Shown: positions 46,716 to 58,448, counted from the first letter of the stretch. The stretch: 64,000 bases of DNA from Phylloscopus collybita (GCA_027886175.1 JAJNNQ010000028.1:1364001-1428000), one strand, 5' to 3'. A program made the numbers and translations. The notes: a model not told the origin generated them from the letters alone.

Positions 46716-47592
46716 AGTGACTGTTCCCTCTGAAGACTGAGCTGTGTGTGGCTCCCTGAGGGAGCCTGGGCCAGGCTGAGGGAGCAGCAGGATGGGACAG
46801 ACACCCAGGTTCCCCCTGGAGATGAAGCCATCAGGATAACAGCCGTGCTGCTGGAGGACAGGGGGTGTTAAAAACTGAATTTTTATCAATAGATGAGTTA
46901 GTGGCAAATACACAAATGAGCTCATTAAAAGGAACAAGTGAAATGTCAGATAAGGAGCTCGGCAAGATCGGGTTCCGGGCCCAGATTTGGTTCTCGTTTT
47001 TGTCAAATCTGAATGTTTGGCTGGCAATACAAACAGACCTCTGAGACCGTGGTCATTATATTCCCATCCTCCCAGGAACCCATTTGGAATGTGGGTCTTC
47101 ACTCTAATCAAGGCACAGGGGATACATCATTAACCACAGTGGCTTTTCTCTATCGGATGTTTCTGCTTCCCCTTTCCATCTCCAAATGAAATTTCTGAGC
47201 AGTTGGAAATCTTTTAATGCTTGGGGGTTTGGGCTGAGTTCAAAGCTCAATTGTCAGCCAGAGGAGAATGGGAAGAAGCTCTGCCTGGGCTCCTGCTTCC
47301 CTTAGACATCGTGAACATCTCAGCCTGAGAGATCCAGGCTGGACAAGAGTTTAAGCGGCCTTGGAAAATGGATATTTCTGTTTGTCTTGGGACATTTAAA
47401 GCAAAAGGCAAAGCCAATGTCCTCTGCTCAGCTGCCATCTAGGGGGGACACAGGAGGCAGCCTTCAGCCACCTTCCTCAGCACTCAAACACTAAAACCTT
47501 TTGTGTCTTGTGTGTGTCTTCTGTTCTAAATAACTGGCTATAACAAGCTTTTCTTTTCTTTTTTTTTTTTTCACTTTTTATTTAACATTCAG

Positions 47593-47601
47593 AGACCTTT
47601 G
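47593..47601 (+). CDS. PTPRS: PTPRS microexon meA3 (ETF)
   Basis: Nine nucleotides, AGACCTTTG, between acceptor 'aacattcag' and a strong donor 'gtaagttt'. With the G carried from the previous exon it adds Glu-Thr-Phe and passes on a G, so inclusion keeps the frame. PTPRS proteins carry a nine-residue optional insert in Ig2 that starts ETF. This exon supplies its first three residues. A long T-rich tract (about 47550-47580) precedes it, as is common for microexons that need help in recognition. It is far too short to be found by reading-frame methods, and was found from its position, phase and splice sites. Confidence 0.85.
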
Positions 47602-50600
47602 GTAAGTTTGTTCAATTAAAAAAAAATTAAATCAAACCAAAAAACCCCAAACCTGCTAATGTCCAGATTTGTAACCCTTGCCCTTTAAACTAATTCCTTT
47701 GTAACAGCTTCTTGAGAGGCATGCTCTGCATTTCTTCTACTAACTCTTTCGGTAGGGATGTTCTGCCCTCTAAATTAATTTCTGCAGGGGTATTGCAGGC
47801 TACAAAAAAAAAAAATTAAAAAAAAAAAGAATAGTAATAATAATTCTAATTAATTTATCTACATAAAGAGATAACAGTTAAATATGAACCTCCTAACATT
47901 GGATAGATTTTTTTTTTTTTTTTTTTTTTGGTATCTTAGCAACAGTTGTCCTGGAATTCCCCAACTACACAATAGCTTGTACCCTGGAACTGTGATAATT
48001 GTGTTCACACCTGCAGAAGGTCTTGGAGTTTCACATCTAACGGGGTTATTGTCATTCTGAGGAGGGAGAATCGGGGATGCAGCATTTCCAAACCGAAGCT
48101 GTGAGTGACAGGCTGTGGGGAAGGGCTGAGGAAGGGAAGAGCCCCTTGCAGCCCCCCTGCAGCCCTGGGAAGGCAGGACCTGCACCCAGAGCTGCCATCA
48201 CTGTCCCTGCAGGGGCCAAGCCCTTTTAGTTCCTGGGGTTTGTCAGGGTGCAGCTGCCAGCCAGGACCCCGAGGACTCCCTGCTTGTTGTGGAGCAGAAA
48301 GCTGCTCCAGCCCTGGGGAGAGCAGCTCGGCACACACATGTTCCCACACGTGGCCTGACAGAAGGTGGGGGTGTGTTTTCTGTCATTGCCATGGCAATGG
48401 TGACTGTCCTCCTCTCCTCTTCCCCAGGCTCGGAGAACCCGTGGGCAGCTCGGCATGTGGGGAACCAGGGGAAGGGGTGGTGGCAGAGCAGACCCCATCC
48501 TCAGTGACAGAGGGGGACACCTGCGCAGGGAATTCTGCCTGGCACCATCTTGGGCCTTTATAATCCAGAGGCAAGGCCTTTAAGCTGCCTTTTGCCTCTG
48601 CTGCTAAACCCCGGGCTGGCCATCTGGGCTCGTGCAGCCTCAAAATTTGCCCTAAATAGGCAGATCTGGAGATGCAGGGAGGCTGGGCAAGGCAGTGTGA
48701 AAAGTCTGCACGTCGCATCTCAAAACCAGCTTTTCACTTTCAAAAGTCAGCATCCAGTGTGAGCTTGGCCTCCTGTGCCCTAGACCCTGGCAGCCTCGTG
48801 CCCATCCTCATGCCCTGTGTAGGACAGCAGGCAAGCCAGGGTATTGACTGCAGGTGCCTCCCCTGCACCCCCATGACCCCATATCAAACCCTCCAGGACC
48901 TGTCAGTGTTCCTCAGAGTAATTAATCCAGTGGATATCCTCTTCCAGCCCCCTCCTGCTTGCCCCTGTGTTGAACACGGAGCTGATTAGATGTGAAACTC
49001 CAACAGTGAAAATCTCCCATCTGTGTCTGTGCCCGCACCCAAAGTGCTGCTGGAGCTCATCTGACTCAAATTCTGGTGTGGGGGCATGGTCCCAAAGCCA
49101 CCCTGCCGCTCCCCGTGTGCCCGAGTTGGAGCTGGGGAGCCCAGGGTGGCACTGCCTGCTCGCCCAGAGCCCTGTCCCCAGGCCAGGCTGTCCCCAGAGC
49201 TGCTGGCAGCCCCTTCCCAGGGCCAGTGCTGGTGCTCAGGGGAGCAGGGAGTGACAAACCTGCAGTGACACAAAAGGTAACGCTGACATTGTGTCCGGGC
49301 TTGCACAGCTCTCACTTCCAGCGTGTTTCTGCTGTCAATTAGAGTGAACTTTTGCAGGGAACTGCCAGGCTTAGCCAAGGCCAGAGAAGCTTTTGAGCCA
49401 TGGGTGATGTTGGAATCTCTTCCCCTCCTCTACCCTCTTCCCATTAGCCTTGTTCCATATTGGTGCCACAGATGGCAGATTTTCACTCCAATTTTGAGAC
49501 AGAAGGACATATCAGAGGCTGTTTTTATTTCCACTGAATTGATCTATAACCTTTTGCTGCTTTCTCTCTCTCTCTCTCTTGCTTTTTTAAACCTTCCTGC
49601 CACCTCTTGGGTGGGGGTCTGCCCAAGTCCATGCTCCCCCACCTCTTCCAAGCGCTGCCTCTCCAACCTTTGTCCTGAGAGCTAACAACCTGCTTCATTA
49701 ACCTTAGCTAGTTCCTAACCCTAACTAGATGCTAACTTTTCTCTAGCTAATAACCTAACCTCACAACTAGAAGCTGAGTCTAACTAGAGTCTAATCCCTA
49801 ACACTATAATGCCTCTGTTCCCTTAGCTCCTTTGAAAAATAAAGGTGAACTCTAATTAGTATCTCTGTATTTTTACCTTCTATCCTGAGAATGGAGGATT
49901 GAACCGCAGCAGAAGGATGAGCAGGGCTGAAGGATAAGGAGGGAAGGGGTTTTTTGGTGATTAAGGCAGAAGACTGGCACGGAGGAGGCTTTGACTCCTG
50001 TTCCTGCCTCTGCCACAGTCTTCCCTCCATGACCTTGGGCAAGTTGCTTCACCTCTACCTCAGTTTCCCCGTGTGTAAAGCAGGATCATAACCCTGCTGT
50101 TCCTCCCCAGGGGAGAGGAGAGGGTGAGAGGCTGATAAATATTTGTCACTTAATGTGCTCTACAGCCCTGGCTGGGAGTGCTGCGTGGCAGCAGTGTCAC
50201 CATTGCAGAGGAGCTCGTGCATCTCTCCCTAGGGAGAGGCAATACTTGGCACTGCGGGATCTGCCCTGTTCTCAGGATTGGGGTAAAAACCCCACCAAAC
50301 TAAACCCCCTTCTTTGATAAGTTTTGAATGCCACTGTGAGCAAAAGGACCTGCCGTGTTTTCAAAGGAAGATGGTTTGGTTGCAGCCTCAGGAGGTCAGA
50401 TGGGGGACGGGGGTTTTACCCCTGACTGTCCCACCTGGGAGCCTTGCCTAGGCTGGGCACTGAGACACAGCAGGAGGGGCTTGGAATAAAAGAACCCAAG
50501 GGAGAGGCAGCCAGCAGGCAAGAGCAGCAGGGCTCTTCTCTCCACACAGCCCCTCCTCGCTCCAGAGCCATGCAGGAGGTGCCAGGTAGCCCTGGCACCT

Positions 50601-51189
50601 CTTCATGCCCAGATCTGCTTCAGTCCCTGTGCAGAGCCCTGAGGGATGGCCAGAGGTCCTGAGCAGGACATGCACTGAACTCCTCACACATCTGTACCAA
50701 GAGCTAAAGTTTGGAGCTGGGGATTTGCTAGCCAAGGTGGGGTCAAACCTGCAGCTTAATGTGGCGCAGGGCACCCATGTGTCCCTCTCCCTGCCTGGGC
50801 TGACACAGCCCTGATGCCAACCCTGTCCCCAGGAGTGGTGAAGGTAAATGCAGGGTCATCATGTGTTCAGTGAGTAGCAAACAGTGATGTTAGCTGAGAG
50901 CCTGAGGGGTTTCTTTACATTCCTACAACAAAATGGAGCCACTCTCAAGCCTTTTGATGCCAAGAGCCACAGAGGCTCTGCAAACAGCCAAGCTGCACTG
51001 GGCTGCTTAAAAGGGCACCCCACCTAAAGTACCCCAAGCCCTCTTCAGTGTCCTGTAATTTAAGATGAGATAGACCAAGAAGTTTCCTACTGGGAACTGT
51101 CTTCCTTGACTCAGGTCCTTTTCCCACGGGCAGTGCAGGTGTTTGGGGTTTTGCAGTCATTTCACTCATTTTCTTTGTTTTCTTTGCAG
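47602..51189 (+). other. PTPRS: PTPRS intron 5 (3.6 kb)
   Basis: Bounded by GTAAGT and 'tgttttctttgcag'. It holds A-rich and T-rich tracts (about 47810-47830 and 47909-47928), a CT run (about 49562-49580) and a CTAA-rich cluster (49680-49806). No transposon is evident. Confidence 0.83.
49680..49806 (+). other. CTAA-rich cluster
   Basis: At least nine CTAA cores occur in about 125 bp (for example 'cctaaccctaactagatgc', 'tctagctaataacctaacc', 'gtctaactagagtctaatcc'). The motif matches the splicing branch-point consensus and the Quaking-type CUAAY/UAAY site, and parts resemble telomeric CCCTAA. It lies about 1.4 kb upstream of meA6. Any function is unproven. Confidence 0.5.
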
Positions 51190-51207
51190 AAGGTACACCG
51201 ATCCGAG
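51190..51207 (+). CDS. PTPRS: PTPRS microexon meA6 (EGTPIR)
   Basis: Eighteen nucleotides, 'aaggtacaccgatccgag', between acceptor 'tttctttgcag' and donor 'gtaaga'. In phase 1 it adds Glu-Gly-Thr-Pro-Ile-Arg. This is the second part of the optional Ig2 insert of LAR-type phosphatases; mammalian PTPRS has ESTPIR here and PTPRD has GGTPIR. Together with meA3 it gives the nine-residue ETFEGTPIR loop. In the family, such inserts change spacing on the Ig2 surface and so select among partners such as TrkC, Slitrks, IL1RAPL1 and SALMs. The acceptor has a T-rich tract with TGC next to the AG, a context seen at SRRM4-dependent neuronal microexons. Confidence 0.93.
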
Positions 51208-53674
51208 GTAAGACACCCCCAGCTCACTCACTCACCCACTCTCCAAACACTTCTCTCCACACAGATCCCGTTTCATTGCCCTGTGCTCAATACAGATTCG
51301 TGTTGTTGTTATGTTTTCTCGTCCTGCTTCACCTCTGGATAATTTCTTTTTTTATACCTGTCTTTATTTTATCTATGGTTATAATGTCCTTTTTTGTTTG
51401 CTGGGTGCACTTGGTAAGACTGATACTGTTATTCTAATAACGTCTCCGGCTGCGCTGCCTCAGATTTATGGCAGAGTTTTAAGAGCTAATCTCTCCAGGA
51501 CTATGAAGGACTGAAGTTTATCTCAAGCATTAAATGCTATCAAAGCTTGGTAAATACTTAGGACTTTCTCTTGATTGGTGCAAAGTGCTCCCGAGCTGCT
51601 GATGGTGATGAGAGTTTTGCAGTCCTTTGCTCAGGCAGACCTTCAGCACTTACCATCTCAGCGTGCTCATTTGTTTGGCTCCAGAGCCTCTTTCCACTTC
51701 CTCCCCACTCTCATACCCTTAGGTTTCTCTGGGAAAGATCCACGGTAAGTAGCTTCTGCACTGTCTCTTTAATGGAGTCAAAAATTGACCTCAAGCTGAA
51801 AGGCAGGAGGAATTGGGTGTGCACCCCTTGGAAGACCCTGCTTTGGTTTTGTCTCCACTGGCACATTTAAAATTCCGTAATTCTCTGCTGGTAAAAGCAA
51901 CAGGAGGTGCTGTAGGTGAGATTTACGTTTTCACACGTCATCTCTGTTGGCTCCTGACAAGTGCTGAACACTCCTCACCCCTCTCTGCAGCCTCACTTCT
52001 TGTCACTGCCTTGACCGGCAGGGGTGAGGAGTGGGCAGGGAGGGAGGGGTGAGTCCCTGTTCCCCAGGGAAAGCTGCCCACTACAATCCTTGGTTCCCTC
52101 CCTGCTCTGGAGTGTGGCTTCATCTCCCCTGGGTACTCTCAGACCCAGTGATGCTCATGAGCAGCACAGAAAACGTATCTGGAACCAATGGAAACAACCC
52201 ACAGATTTGTCCAAATTACCAGAAATTTCTGAGAAAACTCACCAGCCAGCTTTCCGCCCAAGTGGAGCTCTCCAACAGCAGAGCTGGAGCTGTAATTCCA
52301 TATGAAATATGCTCAGCTGGGTGCTCAGTGGGAAGCTCCAGCCAGTTTGGGTTTTAACTCTTGTTGTGCTGAAATACCCGCAGATTGTTTCGGAATGGAT
52401 TTTGTTTGGTTTCCTGGCCTGGGTGGGGGGTTTTTTTGGGGGGTTTAATTCCCTCTGTTCTGCCTTTGGGAGCTCCCAGGCACAGGGGATGCTGTGGGGA
52501 ATTGCACTCACACCCCAGCCCTGTCCCAAATCCTCTCCCAGCCCCACGTCCCCCCCACCAGCATCGTTCCCACCCACGCACACGCAGAGGAACGTGAGCT
52601 CTGTGTCCTCTGTGAACACACTGCTTTTTCCTTCCTGAAAAGGCTGTATCTGCAACCAACAATGATCTCATTTGCACTCCTCTCACTTAAGATTTTATCA
52701 ATACTATTACACTGAGCTGGAATTGTTTGGTTTTTGTATTTAGGTGGGTTTTTTTTTTTTCCAGAGATGGGAGTTAAGAATCTTACCACATGTGAGCTCT
52801 GTCCATATCTGTAGTATAATCATGTACTCCTAATACATAAAACATTTGAGAGCCTGTTGAATTATTTATGTAGTATGTATTTTAACTGGAGTTTTGCAGG
52901 GATGAAGCCTTCTGAGGTAAATGAGGCAATTTTCTTCCATGTAGTTCCATGCTGCATCTCTCTGCATATTTGCTGACAGGAATCTTTAGTTTGGGCTCTG
53001 GGTATATTCTTGTAGCCTGCAATAATATACAAGTTTAAGAAAAACCTTAATCCTTTTGGCCCAGATGATGTAAACCATGCAGGCAATTTTGAAGTTCCAA
53101 TGCAGTATTTACAGGGTTTTCCCTGGGGAATATTTACTATCAGTAAGGTGCTTTTCACAGGGGCTCTTATCTCCCCGTAGGCTTCCTGAGGAGCAGGTAT
53201 TGGGCACAAAACAAAGGCAGCAGTGATAGAAATTCCCCAGGCAGTGGGTGACAAAGCCTTTCACTTTTATGGTCACTGCTTCAAATTGAGCAAGGGAAAG
53301 TCAACTGTCTGCTGATGGATTTCTGGGGATCACAGTAATATGGATTATTGAGGCTGATTTCGGGAGTTCTGGTGCAGAACGCCTGCATTGCAGAAGCCAC
53401 AAAACTTGGTGCTTTTGCTGATGAGTTCAGGACAAAGAGCAACACCGACTAGAGAGCGGGGAGGGGGAGTGGGATTAAATTTTCTCCTGGTGCGCAGCCA
53501 CAGCCCTGAGCGCAGCCGGGGTCCTGCAGAGACTCCCAGCTCCTGTCCCAGTGTGTGAATGAGCCCGGGGGCGGGGGAGGAACCAGCAGAACCTTGGGGG
53601 GGGCTCCGCAGAGCCAGCAGAGCCAGCAGAGCGGTGACGATGTGTCTGTGCTGCCGTCTCTTCTCCCCTGACAG
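51208..53674 (+). other. PTPRS: PTPRS intron 6 (2.5 kb)
   Basis: Bounded by GTAAGA and 'ttctcccctgacag'. No transposon or exon recognised; a short poly-T lies near 52749-52760. The last 200 bp become GC-rich with several CpGs. Confidence 0.85.
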
Positions 53675-53785
53675 GTGGGCTGCAGATCGAGAGCAGCGAG
53701 GAGACGGACCAGGGCAAGTACGAGTGCGTGGCCAGCAACAGCGCCGGGGTGCGCTACTCGTCCCCCGCTAACCTTTACGTGAGAG
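53675..53785 (+). CDS. PTPRS: PTPRS exon, Ig domain 2 second half
   Basis: An exon of 111 nt, phase 1 to phase 1, between 'cccctgacag' and 'gtaggg'. It encodes 37 residues (198-234 if both meA exons are used), beginning [16 protein letters not shown] and ending SSPANLYVR. It carries the second Ig2 cysteine in YECVASN (Cys215), pairing with Cys155. [16 protein letters not shown] with [13 protein letters not shown] separates PTPRS from PTPRD and PTPRF, which read SEESDQ and GTRYSAP there. This exon is the strongest evidence for the paralogue call. The shared phase lets it join directly to 44228, to either meA exon, and forward to meB or Ig3. Confidence 0.96.
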
Positions 53786-54475
53786 GTAGGGAGCACAGCG
53801 GCTCACTGGCACTCACCCTCCTCCCGGAGCCCACCGGCCCCGTCCCACCTTTCCCCAGCACGGTTTTCCCCCCCACAGCAGGGCAGGGAGCTGGCTCAGC
53901 CACCCACCGCCCAGTTGTGTGACCCAGGAGGGTGCGCCCCAAAATCCGCCAGCTGCCCACCTGAACTCCTTTGGCTGCAGAAAGGGTGGGATTCCCCTTT
54001 GTCGTCCCCCCCCCTCCAAGCAGCCCTGCAGTGTGGGAGCGGGGTGGTTTCGCTGCTTGCTGCTGCTGTGGGTGTGAGAGGAGGGGAAGACCCTCTCAGC
54101 CCAATGCTCTGTGTCCCTGGATCCCCCCCCCTCCCCAGACTGCAGCAGGAGGGTGCATTGTCACTGCTCCCCTCAGTCCCGGCTGCTTTTCCCTCTGCCA
54201 GCAGCAATTTGTCCCTGGTTCCTTGGGCACAAACGCTGGGCACAGAGCTGGGGACACCAGCGGCCATCCCTGCCTCAGTGGCAGCTCCCTTCACAGGGGG
54301 GATTGGCTTCTGCTCGATGCCCCCTCATATCTCCCACCCCGTGGGCCAACAACCTCCCCACTTTCTCTTATTTTAATCTCTCTGACCTGTAATATTCTGT
54401 GTGTAGCTTCGGTTTTAACGTCTTTCCACAGCAAAAGCCCTTTTTGGTAATGAGAGAGCAGGGCTGGTCCTTCTC

Positions 54476-54510
<35 letters not shown>

Positions 54511-56039
54511 AAAAATACCGTTGGGAGGAAAAAAAAGAAAAGTTACATCCCAGCAAACTGTTCCCATTTCCATCCCATCGACAGAGGAGGCGCCTCCCAC
54601 CTACACTCACGTTAATCTGCAGTCCAATGCAGAGCCATGCTCCTGTGTGCACTCCTTTCTCTCTCTCTTTCTCTCTCTCTCGTGTCTCACGCTCACTAAA
54701 TCACATGCACATGGAGAGAAGGCTTTTAATAATTTAATGTTTCCAAGCTAAATTTTTAAATAGCCTTTTGTGGCCAGCTGGAAAATTGCGTTTGAAATTT
54801 GCCCCGTCGCCTGGGCCCCAAAATTCCGCTTTTGGGAACGTGAATCTGGATCCGATACTAAATCAGGGCTGAATCCATTGCAGACAGCTTAGCTGGAATG
54901 ATTTGGGTTCTTTTTATATGTATATATATATTAAAAAAAAAAAAAAACTAAAAAGAAAACAAACAGGAGAAAACATGGGGATTTTTCATTATTGTTTTAT
55001 TTATAAATTTCCTCTACTTTTCTGGCCACTCGGAAACTACTCAGGAGACAAAGGGTGTAACACGGTGTTGTCTCCACACCTGGACGAGAGGGCTGCAGGT
55101 GACAGCCCTGTTCCTACCCCAGTTAGCCCGTGTGTACCTGGGGCTGCTTGCAAACCAGCACTAACCTGCCAAGAGTGCAGACAAACAGCGCCTGCCAGCT
55201 CGGCCTGTGGTTTTGGGTGTTTTTCATGCTGTTTAATTCCTTGTTTCTTTGTGTGTTAATATCGTGGAAAGGTAAACAAATTTCTGAAATGGATTTGCTT
55301 TGGTGGGAGGGAGAGTTCATGCACATTTTTCTTCCCCCCCCCCCCCTTTTTTTTTTTATTTTTTTTAATTTTTTTTGTTGTTGTTTTAAAAGAGTCTTGA
55401 GCACTCTTGTGTTTCCAATTGACTTGTTTCTCCCATAACATGCTTGTCTCTATAGACCACCTGGGATAGGAGTTGTAAGTTTTGAAACGTTGCAAGGAAA
55501 TGGTTTGCTTTTGCTTTTGCTTTTCTTTTCCTTCTTCTAATTATTTCTTTTTTTTTCCTTATTCAGTCCCATGGTGGAGTCAGAGTGAGCAGGGCTGGGG
55601 TTGGGGCTGGGGGGAGCGCGGGGAGCGGGGTCCCAGCCAGGGCTGCTTCCCTGGGGGCTGCTCTGCCCGGGCGGGCTCCGCTCCCCTTCTCCGAGGAGCA
55701 CAAGGACTGCAGGGAGGGAGAATCCTGCCTGGGGTCAGCACCCCTGAGGGGGCTGATTCTGAGCCAGGATTGCTGCCAGCCCGGCCTCCCTGCGGAGCTT
55801 GAGTTGGGCTTAAAGGGATGGGAGGGGGAGCACTAGGAAGGCAGGAAAGAGGGTTGTTACTATCTTCATTTTTTTTGTTTTTCCTTTCTTTTTGTTTTGG
55901 TTAAGAGAAAAAAAAAAATCAATCAATTTGCAGCTGACAGCCTTGAGAAGGCCTTTTTTTACTCTCTCTGTGTTTCCCCTATTTTTCTCTTCTCCTCATG
56001 TCATTGTGTTCCGCATCAAACCCCCTTAACATCCCTCAG
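53786..56039 (+). other. PTPRS: PTPRS intron 7 (2.3 kb)
   Basis: Bounded by GTAGGG and 'cttaacatccctcag'. It holds poly-A at 54481-54508, a CT run at about 54651-54682, a poly-A near 54934-54947 and C/T homopolymers at about 55335-55374. A GC-richer patch lies at 55580-55800. No exon was found. Confidence 0.85.
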
Positions 56040-56051
56040 AGCTACGAGAAG
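56040..56051 (+). CDS. PTPRS: PTPRS microexon meB (ELRE)
   Basis: Twelve nucleotides, AGCTACGAGAAG, between 'catccctcag' and donor 'gttggt'. In phase 1 it adds Glu-Leu-Arg-Glu and passes on a G, which should start the Val codon of the Ig3 exon. This is the conserved meB insert in the Ig2-Ig3 linker of LAR-type phosphatases. It sets the angle between domains and is needed or favoured by several postsynaptic ligands, notably Slitrks. The non-consensus donor (GTTGGT) fits regulated inclusion. Two TGCATG motifs lie about 0.3 kb downstream. The exon was found from family knowledge plus exact splice sites and phase. Confidence 0.92.
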
Positions 56052-56203
56052 GTTGGTGTGGTTTTTTTCTTTTTTACTTTCTTTACCCACATTTTTACAT
56101 TCGTAAGAGAAAAAAAAAAAAATAAAAAAAAATGAAAAAAAAAATTAAAAATAAAAAAAAAAAAAAATGAAAAGAGAAAAAGCAAGAAATCTTTAAGATG
56201 AGC

Positions 56204-56227
56204 GAGACCCGCGCGTTCCCGGGTCTC
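56204..56227. other. GC hairpin downstream of meB
   Basis: GAGACCCG (56204-56211) pairs with CGGGTCTC (56220-56227) around an 8-nt loop CGCGTTCC. It sits at the edge of the A-rich tract, 153 nt after the meB donor. It is short but strong, and could shape splicing in the pre-mRNA. Confidence 0.5.
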
Positions 56228-56342
56228 ACGGAGATGAGTTGAGTTGCATTGTGGGCCTCTCTATGCATCCTTTGGTAATGTTGCTGAGTTCTTGCACTTT
56301 TTTGTCGTCATGGTTACCTTGCCGTTTGGACATTGGGCCTGA

Positions 56343-56378
56343 TGCATGATAGGAGAATGTAACAATCTTCTTTGCATG
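56343..56378 (+). promoter_or_regulatory. Paired TGCATG (RBFOX-type) intronic sites
   Basis: TGCATG occurs at 56343-56348 and 56373-56378, 24 bp apart and about 290-325 nt downstream of meB. RBFOX proteins bind UGCAUG, and sites downstream of an exon usually promote its inclusion in neurons and muscle. The location fits control of meB, but binding is inferred. Confidence 0.5.
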
Positions 56379-57685
56379 CCACTTTTTAAATTAATTATGA
56401 ATTCTTTTTTTTTTTTTTCTTTTTCGATATATAAGTACGTATCGTTTCTTTTCCGTTATTACGATTCTGGTTTCTTTGAAGTGGATTTACTCTTACTTTC
56501 CCAAGTTTTTGGTTTCTGTTGGGTTTTTTGCTTTCTCTTGATTTCCTGTTTCTGTTTTGATTGGTTATGCTGTGCTGTAGTTTATTCCAAACGCATTGTG
56601 AGAAGCCAGTGTTCCTGCCCACCCGGTGGTAACTGAACTCCTCAATCCCTCCAGGAGGAAAGGAGTCACACAGCTCTAACGCCTGTCCATGGAAGCCCTG
56701 CTATTTGGGACAAGCCTTTGTTTCGGGGGAGGGAGGGATCTGGGAAGTGGAAAAGATGGTGAGAACCCAGGGGGTCATTCCAAGAGTTAGAGCAGACCCT
56801 GGGTCACCTCATTGCTTATTGATTTCTTGAGGTGTGGCTCTTGTTCCGCCTCCTGCGCACAAAGAAAAGCCCTGACCCTGCTCTGAGAGCTTCCCCAGCC
56901 GTGGGAGCTCGCTCACTGGTCACTGCCCAGTTCCCTCCAGTAACACCAGGAGCAGGGGCTGCCAGCCCAGCGTGGCACTGACACGCTGTCCCCAGAGCCC
57001 ACGCTGTTCTCTCCTGGAGCACCCACGAGCGGGTGGAGAGCCCGTGGGCAGGCAGTGCCCCAGCTCCAGGCAGAGCCTGGCAGAATCCCGTGGAGGAGGT
57101 GACACCTCGTCCTGGGAGTGCTGGGAGGGCAGCTGCCTCCTGGCTCTGCCTCTCCCCATTGCCCTGCTCCCTTCCCTGTGATTTCTCCTTTGCTGCCTGC
57201 TGCAGGCGCCTCAAAACTCAGCCAGGCACAGCCAAGGCAGAGCCTCCATCCTAAAGGGGCGTGGGAGGAGAAGTGCAGCTGTGCAGGCACTGTGGAACAG
57301 TGCTGGGGCACATCTGGCAGCTGCAGCTACTGCAAACAGCAACCAGCAATCTGGCCAGCGACATTGGAGCTGAAAATGCCTCTTTTCCCTCTTCTCATCT
57401 CCCTGTTTATCCCCCCAGAAGCTCCTGTTGCCTCCCATGTGTGCATCCTGAGCGGGTGAGGCACATGGGAGAGTGAACAGGGGGTTTTGCAGTGTGTCAG
57501 TGGTACCAGTGGTGCTTGGTGCTTTCCCTGTGCAGAACCGAATGCCAGCCCTTCCCCTGGGTATGCCTTTCCCTCAGTCCTCACCTCTCAATCAGCTGCC
57601 AAAGGAGTGGCTTTCCTAGGGCACAGGTATTAAAGCTGTGTGATTTTTTTTTTTGAGAAATCCAGTGCAGTATTGACACAGTTAT

Positions 57686-57735
57686 CTGTCTCTCTCTTTT
57701 TCTCTCTCTCTCTCTTTCTCTCTGTCTGTCCTTCT
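57686..57735 (+). repeat. (CT)n microsatellite
   Basis: CTCTCTTT/CTCTCT pyrimidine run, reading as a GA-rich run on the other strand. Simple sequence only. Confidence 0.8.
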
Positions 57736-58448
57736 CTTTTTTTTTTCTTAAAATGCTGAGATTTCAGTGCTCGGACCCTCAGTGCTGGTATTCCCCCCTC
57801 CCCTTCTGAGTCTCCCCCCTCCCCGTAGGTACCAGGGTTCCCCTCCCAAATGCTGCTCTCTTGAGAATTCTCTGGGAAGAGACCAGCTGTGGCTCTTCTG
57901 ACTTGGATGCTGATGATAGCCAAAAAACATCCCCCAGTGCCAAGGCTCTTAAAGAAAAAAAAAATAAAGAAAGAAAAACCCCCAAAAATGCTTATTCTAT
58001 TAAAAAAAAAAAAAAGAAGGAATAGCATTTGAAACGAGGTTTTCCCATCTCACCTCCCTCCTGCCTAGGACTAAAAGGTGATAATCACTCCTAATTACAG
58101 GATTTTCCTTCATGACTAGGAGTTTGAGTTTCAGGATTTAGATGCAATTAAAAAGGGATTTATACACCATTCTTTTTTATTTGTTTGTTTTCTCTTTTAT
58201 AAAGTATTTCCTAACATGGCCAAACTGCACTGCTGCTGCTAAGAATCTCTTGTGATCTGAGAAGGCTTGAAGATTAAATTCTTCCTTAAGAGCCAATAAA
58301 AATAATAGTAATGATAATGATATCAACAACAATAAACTAAAGCTAAATGGGATGAAATCACCATAGGCTGGAACGACACTGGATGAGGAAACAGAGACTT
58401 GATACCTGGCTAGAAGAGGTTGTGTGGTTTGCTAAAGTTCCTGTCTCT

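Larger units (their letters stand above)
44229..47592 (+). other. PTPRS: PTPRS intron 4 (3.4 kb)
   Basis: Bounded by GTAAGG and a long T-rich tract ending 'atttaacattcag'. It contains an AT-rich candidate element (45590-46010) and a CR1 piece (46525-46715). No other exon was seen. Confidence 0.85.

Noticed and set aside
55580..55800. Possible CpG island or alternative promoter in intron 7
   Set aside because: GC-rich with some CpGs, but short, and no initiator or exon with a downstream donor could be supported.
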